Positions 40,091 to 47,915 of a stretch of DNA of 64,000 nt are shown one piece after another; position 1 is the first letter of the stretch, and the number at the start of each line of letters is the position of its first letter. Source of the stretch: Lentzea albidocapillata subsp. violacea (lineage in GTDB: Bacteria > Actinomycetota > Actinomycetes > Mycobacteriales > Pseudonocardiaceae); NCBI RefSeq assembly GCF_900100275.1, contig NZ_FNET01000005.1:62001-126000 (forward strand), in the 5' to 3' direction. The notes under the pieces are model-generated. The model had not been told where the DNA came from. It saw nothing but the letters and a program-made list of their open reading frames with translations, and ran no database searches. A program made the translations under genes and the position numbers.

Positions 40091-40839
40091 CGGCCAGCCG
40101 TCACGGTCGCCTCGGGCGGGGCGAGGAGTTCGGCCTCGTCCACCGCGCCGCCCAGCCCGCGGACCTTGTTGAGCAGGTACAGGATCGTCTCCTGCTGGCG
40201 CGTGACCTGCCGCTGCGTCGCGGCCAGATCGGCGATCGCCGCGCCGCGGTTGGTCATCGCGTCGAAACGCTGGTCGCGCAGCCGCGCGTTGTGCGCGCGC
40301 AGCTCACCGATCGTGGTCGACGCACGCCCGTAGGCCTTGTTGCGGTCGCGGAGTTCGATGCGCAGGTGGTCGCGCTCGTTGGTCAGCGAGTCGCGGTCCG
40401 TCTTGTGCTCGGCCACGGCGTCGGCGTAGAGGCCGGACAGCGTCTCCCACGCCAGCCCGACCGTGCGGATCTCGGTGACCATCGCGGCGATCAGCGGCCC
40501 GAAGACCTCGTTGTGCACGCGAGTCATGTGCCCACGCCAGAAGGGACTTCCGGCCTCACCGTCGAGCACCTGCAGCGCACGCTCGACGAGCTCGGCGTCG
40601 GCTGGCACCTCGACACCCATCGCCTCGGGCAGCGCGACCAGAGCCTGCTCGGCGGCATGCGCGTGGATCGCGTTGCGGTCGAGGGCGACCTCGGTGCCGC
40701 AGCCGCTGCACCGGTCGGGGTCGAGCAGCGAGCGGGTGCTGTGGATCTGCACCGTCACGATCAGCTTGGCGATGCGCGCCGCCCGCACGTCGGGCGTCGG
40801 CTGCTCCAGGCTGGGACGGATTTGAACGGTCATGGTCAC
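40087..40839 (-). CDS. coiled-coil early protein with zinc knuckle
   Basis: 250 residues from GTG 40839, which overlaps the preceding stop as GTGA; ATG 40833 is possible. CSGCGTEVALDRNAIHAHA could bind zinc together with histidines; residues about 130-230 form a long coiled coil (ERDHLRIELRDRNKAYGRASTTIGELRAHNARLRDQ...). May be a structural or DNA-organising early protein. No family assigned. Confidence 0.6.
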   Translation of the reverse strand: MTMTVQIRPSLEQPTPDVRAARIAKLIVTVQIHSTRSLLDPDRCSGCGTEVALDRNAIHAHAAEQALVALPEAMGVEVPADAELVERALQVLDGEAGSPFWRGHMTRVHNEVFGPLIAAMVTEIRTVGLAWETLSGLYADAVAEHKTDRDSLTNERDHLRIELRDRNKAYGRASTTIGELRAHNARLRDQRFDAMTNRGAAIADLAATQRQVTRQQETILYLLNKVRGLGGAVDEAELLAPPEATVTAGR

Positions 40840-41033
40840 CACATCCGGGACAGGAGGTTGGACAGGAACAGCACGAGGTCGACCAGCGCGCTGGGCACGA
40901 TGAGGAGGTGGAAGCCGCCGGTCGCGGCGACGCCGATGACTGCGGCCGCGAGCAGTACGGCCAGGGGCGCGATCTGCTCGACGTCGTCGACGACCTGCGC
41001 CAGGTCAGGCTCGTGCTCGAGCGGCGTAGTCAC
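40836..41033 (-). CDS. small membrane protein (65 aa)
   Basis: GTG 41033, GTGA overlap with the previous gene. Two hydrophobic segments (PLAVLLAAAVIGVAATGGFHLLIV and ALVDLVLFLSNLL). Function unknown. Confidence 0.55.
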   Translation of the reverse strand: MTTPLEHEPDLAQVVDDVEQIAPLAVLLAAAVIGVAATGGFHLLIVPSALVDLVLFLSNLLSRMW

Positions 41034-41314
41034 GGGGCCCACCACCGGTGGCGGCGGTCGGCCCAGATGAGCAGGCACAGCACGATGCACATCGCCAGCG
41101 CACCGGCGACGAACCCGCCGAACGTCGGGTCGGCCTCGCGGGCGCCGAGCTCCATACCGACCAGCCACGCGACCGCGAGCGCGACCGCAGACCAGAACGC
41201 CGGCTGCAGGATCGAGCCCAGGCACTCCAGCACGTCGAGCAGGAACAGCAGCACCGCCCGCAGCACCGCGGCCGCCGACACGGTCCCGACACCGGGCCGG
41301 GTCACCGCGATCAC
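41030..41314 (-). CDS. small membrane protein (94 aa)
   Basis: GTG 41314 overlaps the stop of the gene upstream. Three hydrophobic helices (AAAVLRAVLLFLLDVLECLG, FWSAVALAVAWLVGMEL, FVAGALAMCIVLCLLIWA) and a basic C-terminus. The pair 40836-41033 and 41030-41314 may work together in the membrane. Unknown role. Confidence 0.55.
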   Translation of the reverse strand: MIAVTRPGVGTVSAAAVLRAVLLFLLDVLECLGSILQPAFWSAVALAVAWLVGMELGAREADPTFGGFVAGALAMCIVLCLLIWADRRHRWWAP

Positions 41315-42180
41315 GACGCGCCACCGGCGTGACGGTCGGTCGCTTCGGCCCTGGCGACGCCCGCCACGAGCTCGGCCCGCAGCCGCTCCAGAGTGGCCAT
41401 GCATTGGTTGATGCCCTCGACCGCGACAAGCGCAGACCGCCGCGCGGACATGGCGTTGTCGTTGTCGCCATCGGAGTGCCAGTAGCCCGCGTTCATCCGA
41501 ACGTGCTCGACCAGCTCGGCGACCTCGACCAACGAGGCCTGCCACAGGTCGTGCTGGCTGGTCGAGATCACCCTGAGATCGGTGACCAGCGGGCTGACGC
41601 GGTCGCCCCCGGCGGTCTCGACCCAGACCCGCGCTCCTGGTTCTTCGCCGGCGTACTCCTCGACCTCGGGCGGGTCAGCCACCACCCCGGCGCGGCCCAA
41701 GAGCGTTCCGCCGACGATCTCGACACGCGTGCCGGCGACGAGCTCGGGAGAGGCCTGCGCGGGCTCGACTACCGCGGCGTTCGCCGGAGCGTCGCCGCTG
41801 GTGGCGGCCGGTTCCGGGGTGGGCTCGACGAGGGCCTGGTCCTCGTCCTCGACGATGTCGTCGTGCTCGGCCTGGTCCTCGTCGACCTCGACGGGCGCGG
41901 CCGGGACGACGAGCTCGTCGGGGTCGATCGTCGCGGCCAGCAGCACGCCGGCGTGAGCGTCGAGCGCACGGGCGCCGTGCATGAGCAGCCGCTGCAGCAG
42001 TGGCGAGCCGGACCGCGCGGCGAACGCGCGGCACAGCTCGGCCAGGTCCTGATCAGCGGCGGCCGCGGCCGCCATCGCGCCGGCACCGCCACCGGGTGCG
42101 TGCATCACCGCGCGCAACGTCCGCTCAGCCGCCTCGGCCTGGGCGACGAGCGGCTCCTGCCACTTCGGCACGGTGACCAT
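41311..42180 (-). CDS. hypothetical early protein
   Basis: 289 residues from ATG 42180. Helical N-terminus (QEPLVAQAEAAERTLRAVMHAPGG), an acidic linker of glutamate and aspartate (EVDEDQAEHDDIVEDEDQ), then a beta segment RVEIVGGTLLGRAGVVADPPEVEEYAG that looks like a KOW/SH3-like barrel, and a helical C-terminus (SARRSALVAVEGINQCMATLERLR). No recognised family. Confidence 0.55.
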   Translation of the reverse strand: MVTVPKWQEPLVAQAEAAERTLRAVMHAPGGGAGAMAAAAAADQDLAELCRAFAARSGSPLLQRLLMHGARALDAHAGVLLAATIDPDELVVPAAPVEVDEDQAEHDDIVEDEDQALVEPTPEPAATSGDAPANAAVVEPAQASPELVAGTRVEIVGGTLLGRAGVVADPPEVEEYAGEEPGARVWVETAGGDRVSPLVTDLRVISTSQHDLWQASLVEVAELVEHVRMNAGYWHSDGDNDNAMSARRSALVAVEGINQCMATLERLRAELVAGVARAEATDRHAGGAS

Positions 42181-42473
42181 CAGGCACCGTCCATCAGCGC
42201 GAGCTCGCGCTGCATCGCGTCGACGACCACGTCGAGCAGGCGCGCGGTGGACTCGGCGAACTCGCGGGCCGCGCTGCCGTCGCGGTAGGACGACACCGCC
42301 GTCGCTGCGGCGTGGGACCACGCGCGGTGAGCGCGCAACCGGGCCACCGCTGCGGCGCGCTGCTCGACAGGGCCGCGTGGCGGCTGCTCGACGGCCTGAC
42401 GCTCCAGCCCGGTGGCGACCAACCGGCAGCGGATGACGTTGCGCATGGCTTTGCTGCGCACGGCCCGGCTCAC
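42180..42473 (-). CDS. small helical early protein (97 aa)
   Basis: Arginine- and alanine-rich, predicted helical (EQRAAAVARLRAHRAWSHAAATAV, AREFAESTARLLDVVVDAMQRELAL). Shares its terminal base with the next start and four bases with the upstream gene. No motif recognised. Confidence 0.5.
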   Translation of the reverse strand: MSRAVRSKAMRNVIRCRLVATGLERQAVEQPPRGPVEQRAAAVARLRAHRAWSHAAATAVSSYRDGSAAREFAESTARLLDVVVDAMQRELALMDGA

Positions 42474-43105
42474 AGGGCACCGTCCGTACCGGTCGACGTG
42501 GTAGGGCCGTCGGTCTCGATCGCGAGCTGCTGGTCGACGCGCGACACCGACAGCACCGCGACGGCGGATTCCAGCACGGCGAGCAGCGCCACCGGCAGCG
42601 CCGCGCTGGTCGGCAGCTTGGCGTAGGCGCTGAACACGCCGGCGATCGACTCACGCTCGCTGTAGCTCAGGTGACCCTTGGCGATCCGGCGCGCTGCGGC
42701 CGCGGCGAACTCGGGGCGTACGGCGTCGCCGCGCTCGGCGGACTTCCTGGTCAGTTCGTCGCTTACGGGCTCGGCCGCTGCGTGCGACAGCGCGCCGTTC
42801 AGCTCGTCGACGACGGCGGAGAGCGTCGCGAGGTCGGCCGCCGTCGGTTTGGTCAGCGATGCCTGCATGAGCTGGTGCACGGGCGTGCCGTTGCGGTGCT
42901 TACCGCCTGGCCGCTTGGGCAACGGCACCGCGGACGGGGAAGCGACCAGGAGGCACGGCTCGAACGGCAGCTGCACGTCCGGCCGCGCGGGCTCGACGTC
43001 GGGTAGCTGGCCGGTGGTGAACCAGCGGCTCGGCCGGTTGTCGTCAGGCTGGGGGTCAGGTGAGATCATCGTCGTGGGCACGAGAGGGTCCTTCTCTCTG
43101 GTCAC
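42470..43105 (-). CDS. hypothetical early protein
   Basis: 211 residues from GTG 43105 (ATG 43069 is an alternative). A proline-rich, disordered N-terminal 70 residues precede helices such as TKPTAADLATLSAVVDELNGALSHAAAE and LSYSERESIAGVFSAYAKL. First long gene of the early operon after the excisionase-like gene. Function unknown. Confidence 0.5.
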   Translation of the reverse strand: MTREKDPLVPTTMISPDPQPDDNRPSRWFTTGQLPDVEPARPDVQLPFEPCLLVASPSAVPLPKRPGGKHRNGTPVHQLMQASLTKPTAADLATLSAVVDELNGALSHAAAEPVSDELTRKSAERGDAVRPEFAAAAARRIAKGHLSYSERESIAGVFSAYAKLPTSAALPVALLAVLESAVAVLSVSRVDQQLAIETDGPTTSTGTDGAL

Positions 43106-43159
43106 GGGCCGTCCGATCGCGCCGGGCCTGGCGCGCGGGCGGCCCTTCTGCTGCTGGAA

Positions 43160-43369
43160 TCAGGCGGGTTTTGGGTCGGCTTCGAGGCCGATGAACGCGA
43201 TCACGTCGTGGGTGGCAACGCGGTAGCCGTTTCCGACTCGCTTGACGGCGACCGGGTAGCGCCCGGTCTGCGCCAGGCGGTAGCCGGTCGAGCGCTTGAG
43301 GCTGAGTGCCTTGTTTGCTGCGTCGAGGGGGATCAACGCGGGCAACGCCCGGATCTCGTCGGGCGTCAT
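43160..43369 (-). CDS. excisionase-like HTH protein
   Basis: 69 residues with a MerR-type winged HTH (IPLDAANKALSLKRSTGYRLAQTGRYPVAVKRVGNGYRVATHDVIAFI), the design of phage excisionases and of DNA-binding domains of the HTH_17 kind. It overlaps the upstream XRE gene by four bases. Its stop codon lies within a third copy of the switch repeat (ATCAGGCGGGTTT at 43159). Probably directs the integrase to excision. Confidence 0.8.
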   Translation of the reverse strand: MTPDEIRALPALIPLDAANKALSLKRSTGYRLAQTGRYPVAVKRVGNGYRVATHDVIAFIGLEADPKPA

Positions 43370-43617
43370 TTCGAGACGCTCGCGATGGCGACGGACCCGA
43401 GGATCGCCGTCTGTGGCACCGCCAGGACTTCCGCGATGCCCTTCACGAGCTGCGGACCGGCGTTACGCCGGTCGTTTTCCACGTTGCGCAGGTGGTCCTC
43501 GTGAACCTCGATGCCGAGCTCGGCGAGCCCGCGCACCATGTCGCGAACGCTGAGGCCGGTGCGTTCGCGGATGGCGCGGATTGCGGCGCCGTTGGTGGGA
43601 GTGGAGGTCGGGGGCAT
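43366..43617 (-). CDS. XRE regulator, Cro-like
   Basis: 83 residues from ATG 43617 (another ATG at 43629). HTH: IRAIRERTGLSVRDMVRGLAELGIEVHEDHLRNVENDRRNAG, followed by a short helix (QLVKGIAEVLAVPQTAILG). First gene of the leftward early operon and divergent from the 43797 regulator, the usual place of a Cro-type protein. Confidence 0.8.
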   Translation of the reverse strand: MPPTSTPTNGAAIRAIRERTGLSVRDMVRGLAELGIEVHEDHLRNVENDRRNAGPQLVKGIAEVLAVPQTAILGSVAIASVSK

Positions 43618-43629
43618 GACGAGAACCAT

Positions 43630-43796
43630 AGGACGGGATCAGGCGGGTTTCAAGTAGGAAACCTGTAAGGACGGGCTGGAATAGTGCTGGAAACCGACCA
43701 TGATCCAGTATTCGCAGGTCAGATCATGCATACTTTGGCGTGAAACCCGCCTGATCCCGTCTAGACACGTGCGGCTCCATACGAGACCATCGACGT
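43630..43796. promoter_or_regulatory. lysis-lysogeny switch region with perfect 21-bp inverted repeat
   Basis: The element at 43632-43652 reappears as its exact reverse complement at 43741-43761 (core ATCAGGCGGGTTT), 88 bases apart, bracketing the space between the divergent XRE genes. A third copy of the 13-base core is at 43159-43171. Inside the left copy starts a smaller dyad GGTTTC-AAGTAG-GAAACC (43646-43663). The region is AT-richer than its surroundings, as expected of promoters. These are probable repressor operators. Confidence 0.8.
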
Positions 43797-44213
43797 ATGG
43801 ACGAGGCGGGGAACGACTGGGATCGACTCGCGAGGGTCGGAACCGCTTGGCGAAGCGAGAACCTGTGGACGCAGACGCAGGTCGCCACTCGTGGTGGCTT
43901 GTCGTTGGATCGGGTGCAGGCGCTTGAAGCAGGCAAGGCGCCAGGGGCCAGGGGGGCAACGCTCACGAAGTACGAGACCGGGCTGATGTGGGCCCCTGGT
44001 TCAGCGCGGGTCGTTCTCCGTGGCGGTGACTTCACGCCGCTTCCTGATGTGCCGAGGCCGGCCGTTGCGGAGGCCGCTGACGTCGCGGCGGATGAGCAGA
44101 AAGCGGTCGACCTGTTGCGCACAGTGCGTGACCTAGTTGGGTCGGAAGCTTTCCGTCGTGCCGCTCAGCGGGTGATCAACGAAGGTTCGCCTAACCAAAC
44201 GGGTCCTACGTAG
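43797..44213 (+). CDS. XRE-like regulator, probable prophage repressor
   Basis: 138 residues. The HTH is slightly divergent: VGTAWRSENLWTQTQVATRGGLSLDRVQALEAG (about residues 15-47); a helical C-terminal half (EAADVAADEQKAVDLLRTVRDLVGSEAFRRAA) may dimerise. Divergent from the Cro-like gene and flanked by the inverted operators. Start ATG 43797 lies 35 bases behind the right operator copy, with no clear ribosome-binding site, so it may be leaderless, as in other actinophage repressors. Confidence 0.7.
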   Translation: MDEAGNDWDRLARVGTAWRSENLWTQTQVATRGGLSLDRVQALEAGKAPGARGATLTKYETGLMWAPGSARVVLRGGDFTPLPDVPRPAVAEAADVAADEQKAVDLLRTVRDLVGSEAFRRAAQRVINEGSPNQTGPT

Positions 44214-44364
44214 CGTAGGAGGCGCGGTAGTTAGCTGCCCTAAACGGGTGCTGATTCCAGTTCGTGAGGGCTGGTCGGTAACGAGATGAGGGGATGTATC
44301 TATACGCGAATTAACTGGCCTTCCACTGGGGGAGGACTCCTAGCTTCTATTTGGAGGCGAACGG

Positions 44365-44694
44365 ATGTCGTCAATCCGTCGTACTGCACGTGTTGTCGCC
44401 TCAGGCGCATCCATGCTGACGGTCCGGAAATCCATTCTCACTGCCGCACTCGTGCTATCAGTCATTCTTGCCGCCGATGTGCTATGCGCATTTATCGTGG
44501 GCAGGCTATGGGACGAGGGTCCGCGATGGTGGATCTACGTCACGACGGTGGCGACGTGGCTCGGTTTCTTGATCGTGCGCACTGGTGACGAGATTCAAGC
44601 GACGGCTGCAGCAGATCGACGAGTGGTACTCGCCCGCGTAGATCGCGGGGGGCGCTCGTCAGCGGACGACACCGAGTCGAGCTCAGAGCAATAG
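44365..44694 (+). CDS. small membrane protein between repressor and integrase
   Basis: 109 residues, with two membrane helices (SILTAALVLSVILAADVLCAFIVG and WWIYVTTVATWLGFLIV) and a charged C-terminal tail. Codon usage is less GC-biased than elsewhere. Its position between repressor and integrase, transcribed with them, suggests expression in the lysogen; an exclusion role is plausible. An internal ATG at 44413 could be the true start. The 151 bases before it hold no gene. Confidence 0.6.
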   Translation: MSSIRRTARVVASGASMLTVRKSILTAALVLSVILAADVLCAFIVGRLWDEGPRWWIYVTTVATWLGFLIVRTGDEIQATAAADRRVVLARVDRGGRSSADDTESSSEQ

Positions 44695-44762
44695 TCATTT
44701 GAAGCCATTTAGAGGCCAGCCCGATGGGTTCGCCTCAGTTGAGCGCGCTCGAAAGGGTGCAG

Positions 44763-46265
44763 ATGAAAGAGACAATATCCAAGAGATGTGGATGCCGTGA
44801 CGAAGACGGCAAGCAATTGAACAGTCAATGCCCAAAGATGGATCCACCCCGTCACGGTCTGTATCAAACTCGGTTCGAAATACCTCCTCGAAAGGACGGC
44901 ACCCGTCGAGCATTCTCGCGCGGCGGATTCAAGAGCGAAGCCAAAGCCGTCGAAGTTCGCGACGACGTGCGCGCACTCCTAACCCTCGTCCGCGATGCAG
45001 ACGCGGCAACGATCACCAGGCTCGCCGACCTCCTTGAGAAGGTCTCGAAGGAGAAGCTGCCCATCCCTAACCGCGACGAGATCTCACGCCGCCTTAATCT
45101 GCGGCAGCCACTCACCGAAGAGCTGACTACAGGCGACTACCTGGACCGGTGGGTGGCGCGTCGGAAGGGCAAGAGGCGCACGGGCACTCTGAAGAACAAC
45201 GAGGGTCACATACGCAATCACCTCAAGCCCGCGCTCGGGCACATCCCGCTCCTGAAGCTGAACAAGTTCGACATCGAAGAGATGTTCGCCAGCATCGGCG
45301 AGCGCAACATCGAGATCGCCGAGACCAACGCGCTTAGACGAGGCCTCGTCGACACGCTCAACGACACGCGTAAGCACGCCGCGCGCAGAGCTCTCATGGC
45401 GCAGCTCGAAGCCATGCCGCCCTTCCGCCGGGTCACCGGACCAACGACACAGATCCGCATCCTTGCGACGTTGCGGAAGGCCATAGCCGACGCGATTCCG
45501 AGCCTGTTGACCGTCAATCACGCCTCGTTCGTCGAGCTCGCAACGGTCTCGCGCCCGAAGCCGATGGTGTGGACCGACGAGCGTGTCGAGCACTGGCAAC
45601 GCACCGGGGAGAAGCCATGCCCGGTCATGGTCTGGACGCCCCGCCAGATCGGCGTCTACCTGGACCACACGGAGAAGGACCGTCTCGGTCCCATGTGGGC
45701 GCTGTTCGTCAAGCGGGGCCTACGCCGCGGTGAAGGATGCGGGTTGCGTGAGGTCGACTTCGAGAAGGCGAACAAGCGGCTCCGGATCGCTGAGCAACTG
45801 GTGCAGATGGGGGCAACCACCGAGCTCAGCGCACCCAAGACGCGCAGCGGCGAGCGGTTCGTCGGCCTTGACCTGGACTCGATGAAGGGTCTCGAAGCGC
45901 AGAAGCGCAGGCGCGCCAAGGAAAAGCTTGCTTGTGGTCCGGCATGGGTCGAGAGCGGACGGATCTTCACCAAGCCGAACGGGGAGATGCTCTATCCCGA
46001 GTGGGTGTCCGAGAGGCACGTACAACTCTGTGCGAAGGCCGGCCTGCCTCCTGTGCGGCTGCACGACCTACGGCACTGCGCGGCCACGGTCATGGCTGCA
46101 GCTGGCCTACCCATCGAGATCATTCAAGCGACGCTTGGACACGCTACGGCGGCGATCACTCGTGACACCTACGTTCATCTCTACGACGAAGCCCTTCACG
46201 AGGCAGCCGAGCTGAGCGCCAGCATCATCCCGCGAGCGCGAGGTCAACGCGCTCAGCAGGGCTAA
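44763..46265 (+). CDS. int: tyrosine recombinase integrase
   Basis: 500 residues from ATG 44763. An N-terminal arm-binding region with CGCRDEDGK is followed by a core-binding domain (LTTGDYLDRWVARRKGKRRTGTLKNNEGHIRNHLKPALGHIPL) and the catalytic domain with arginine in RRGEGCGLREVDF, HDLRHCAATVMAAAG, LGHATAAITRDTYVHL with the nucleophile tyrosine. Unusually long insertion (residues about 190-290) between core and catalytic domains. Runs towards the right attachment site 155 bases beyond its stop. Confidence 0.95.
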   Translation: MKETISKRCGCRDEDGKQLNSQCPKMDPPRHGLYQTRFEIPPRKDGTRRAFSRGGFKSEAKAVEVRDDVRALLTLVRDADAATITRLADLLEKVSKEKLPIPNRDEISRRLNLRQPLTEELTTGDYLDRWVARRKGKRRTGTLKNNEGHIRNHLKPALGHIPLLKLNKFDIEEMFASIGERNIEIAETNALRRGLVDTLNDTRKHAARRALMAQLEAMPPFRRVTGPTTQIRILATLRKAIADAIPSLLTVNHASFVELATVSRPKPMVWTDERVEHWQRTGEKPCPVMVWTPRQIGVYLDHTEKDRLGPMWALFVKRGLRRGEGCGLREVDFEKANKRLRIAEQLVQMGATTELSAPKTRSGERFVGLDLDSMKGLEAQKRRRAKEKLACGPAWVESGRIFTKPNGEMLYPEWVSERHVQLCAKAGLPPVRLHDLRHCAATVMAAAGLPIEIIQATLGHATAAITRDTYVHLYDEALHEAAELSASIIPRARGQRAQQG

Positions 46266-46270
46266 GTCGT

Positions 46271-46302
46271 GGGTACGCGGTGTGTGCGCGGTGTGTACGC
46301 GG
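46271..46302 (+). promoter_or_regulatory. putative integrase arm-binding repeats, right end
   Basis: Three tandem copies of a TGTRCGCGG-like unit: GGGTACGCGG (46271), GTGTGCGCGG (46282) and TGTGTACGCG (46292), two of which recur exactly at the left inner end. Confidence 0.5.
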
Positions 46303-46391
46303 ACCCCTTGGGACGTACTTGGACGGGTGAGACTGACAGGCGCCGTCCGGGATTCGCCGAGGGCTACGACCAGTGGATTCGTGGGACTGGC

Positions 46392-46397
46392 TAGGAT
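46392..46397 (+). promoter_or_regulatory. possible -10 element for the right tRNA
   Basis: TAGGAT, 22 bases ahead of the tRNA. No good -35 is seen. It lies on the element side of the tRNA, so the intact tRNA may be driven by a phage-borne promoter. Confidence 0.35.
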
Positions 46398-46419
46398 GTT
46401 CGAGATCCTTTGGGACCAG

Positions 46420-46497
<78 letters not shown>

Positions 46498-46547
46498 CCT
46501 CCACCAGGTCGAATCACGTGCGGACGCGGCACTTCAGTGGCGCTTCG

Positions 46548-47102
46548 CTACGCGCGCAGGCCTTCGACGTAGATCGACAGGAAGCGCCGCCACTCGCCGG
46601 GTGAATCGCGGATCACCTGGGCCATCGCCCTGGTCAACGTTGCCAGGTCGGCGATCGAGTAGTCGGCGCGCAGTACGCCCGCCGCCAGGGCGCGGTCGAT
46701 CAGGGTTCCCGCGTGCCCGGCCCCGCGGTGGCAGGCCGAGACCACCTCGGGGGCGTTCGGCAGGTCGCGGGCCAGCACGTCGTTGAGGCCCCGATCCTCC
46801 GCCTGCAACGCGTAGAGGTCGTCCAGGTAGCCGGCGAAGGCCTGCCAGGGGTCCGGTTCGGCCAGGGCCCTGTCGCCGATGACGTCCAGGGCGGCGAGGC
46901 GCTGCGGGAAGATCTGCGCCACGAAGTCGTCGCGGGTCGGGAAGTGTTTGTAGAGCGTGCCGATGCTGACCTCGGCCCTGCGGGCGATGTGTTCCAGGGG
47001 TACGTCGAGGCCGCGTTCCGCGAACAGCTCCGTGGCCGCTACCAGCAGCTTGTCCCGGTTGCGTGCCGCGTCCGCACGCAGGGGCCTCGACGCGGTGACC
47101 AT
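46548..47102 (-). CDS. TetR family repressor
   Basis: 184 residues. N-terminal TetR HTH: RNRDKLLVAATELFAERGLDVPLEHIARRAEVSIGTLYKHFPTRDDFV; the C-terminal ligand domain is of the kind with a helical core (FAGYLDDLYALQAEDRGLNDVLARDLP). Divergent from an SDR gene across 111 bases with two matched palindromes, its likely operators, so it probably represses both itself and the dehydrogenase in response to a small molecule. Confidence 0.88.
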   Translation of the reverse strand: MVTASRPLRADAARNRDKLLVAATELFAERGLDVPLEHIARRAEVSIGTLYKHFPTRDDFVAQIFPQRLAALDVIGDRALAEPDPWQAFAGYLDDLYALQAEDRGLNDVLARDLPNAPEVVSACHRGAGHAGTLIDRALAAGVLRADYSIADLATLTRAMAQVIRDSPGEWRRFLSIYVEGLRA

Positions 47103-47128
47103 GCGGCGGATCCTACTCGGGGGTTAAG

Positions 47129-47188
47129 TCGAGGGTGCCCTCGAATTCTGTGGTAGCGTCGGCGGGCGTAAGTCGAGGGTTGCCTCGA
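47129..47188. promoter_or_regulatory. two TetR operators
   Basis: Palindrome TCGAGGG-TG-CCCTCGA at 47129-47144 and near-copy TCGAGGG-TT-GCCTCGA at 47173-47188, each preceded by TAAG and followed by ATT, centres 44 bp apart (about four helical turns). Confidence 0.85.
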
Positions 47189-47213
47189 ATTAGCGTTCGG
47201 AAGGACGGAACCC

Positions 47214-47915
47214 ATGTCTCCCACCGCTGTTGTGCTCGGCGTCGGTCCCGGGCTCGGCCTGTCCATCGCGCACCGCTTCGGGCGTGAGGGCTACGACGTC
47301 GTGCTGCTCTCGCGGCGTGGTGATCGGCACGACGACTACCTGAAGTCTCTTGCCGCGGCCGGCGTGCGGGGGCGGGCGTACGCCGTCGACGTTCGCGACC
47401 GTGAGTCGCTGCTGTCTACTTTGGACGAGATCGGTCCGGTGGACGTCGTGTACTACGGGCCCGGCGCCACCGATCTGAACGACGCACCCGGTGAGATCAC
47501 GTCGGCCACGTCCGACGACGCGCGTGCCGCCATGGATTGGCTCTACCCGGCCATCGACGTCGTCCAGCGCGTGCTGCCGGGTGTGGTCGAGCGCGGAGGT
47601 GGTCTGCTGTTCGCCGGCGGGCTGAGTGCTGTGCAGCCGATGCCGATGCTGGGTGCGCTCGCGTTGACGAGTGCCGCGTTGCGCAACTACGCGGTGACGC
47701 TGAACGCGGCGTTGGCAGAGAAGGGTGTGTACGCGGGCACGCTCACTATCGGTGGCGTGGTTGAACGTGGCGACATCCACCAGACGGTGAAGTCCATGCC
47801 CGAGCGGTTCGGCTCTCTGGCCGGGCACACCCTCGACCCGGACGACATCGCGGAGACCGCGTGGCAGATGTTCGTGCAGCGGGACCGCGCGGAGGAGGTG
47901 TTCTCGGTGCTCTAG
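47214..47915 (+). CDS. SDR family oxidoreductase
   Basis: 233 residues. N-terminal dinucleotide motif GVGPGLGLSIAHRF and AYAVDVRDRESLLSTLDEIGPVDVVYYGPGA of a short-chain dehydrogenase/reductase. The classical YxxxK catalytic pair is not evident; ALTSAALRNYAVTLNAAL stands where YSASKAAL is expected, so it may be a non-catalytic or atypical member. GGAAGGACGGAACCC precedes the ATG. Its stop overlaps that of the convergent AraC gene. Confidence 0.8.
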   Translation: MSPTAVVLGVGPGLGLSIAHRFGREGYDVVLLSRRGDRHDDYLKSLAAAGVRGRAYAVDVRDRESLLSTLDEIGPVDVVYYGPGATDLNDAPGEITSATSDDARAAMDWLYPAIDVVQRVLPGVVERGGGLLFAGGLSAVQPMPMLGALALTSAALRNYAVTLNAALAEKGVYAGTLTIGGVVERGDIHQTVKSMPERFGSLAGHTLDPDDIAETAWQMFVQRDRAEEVFSVL

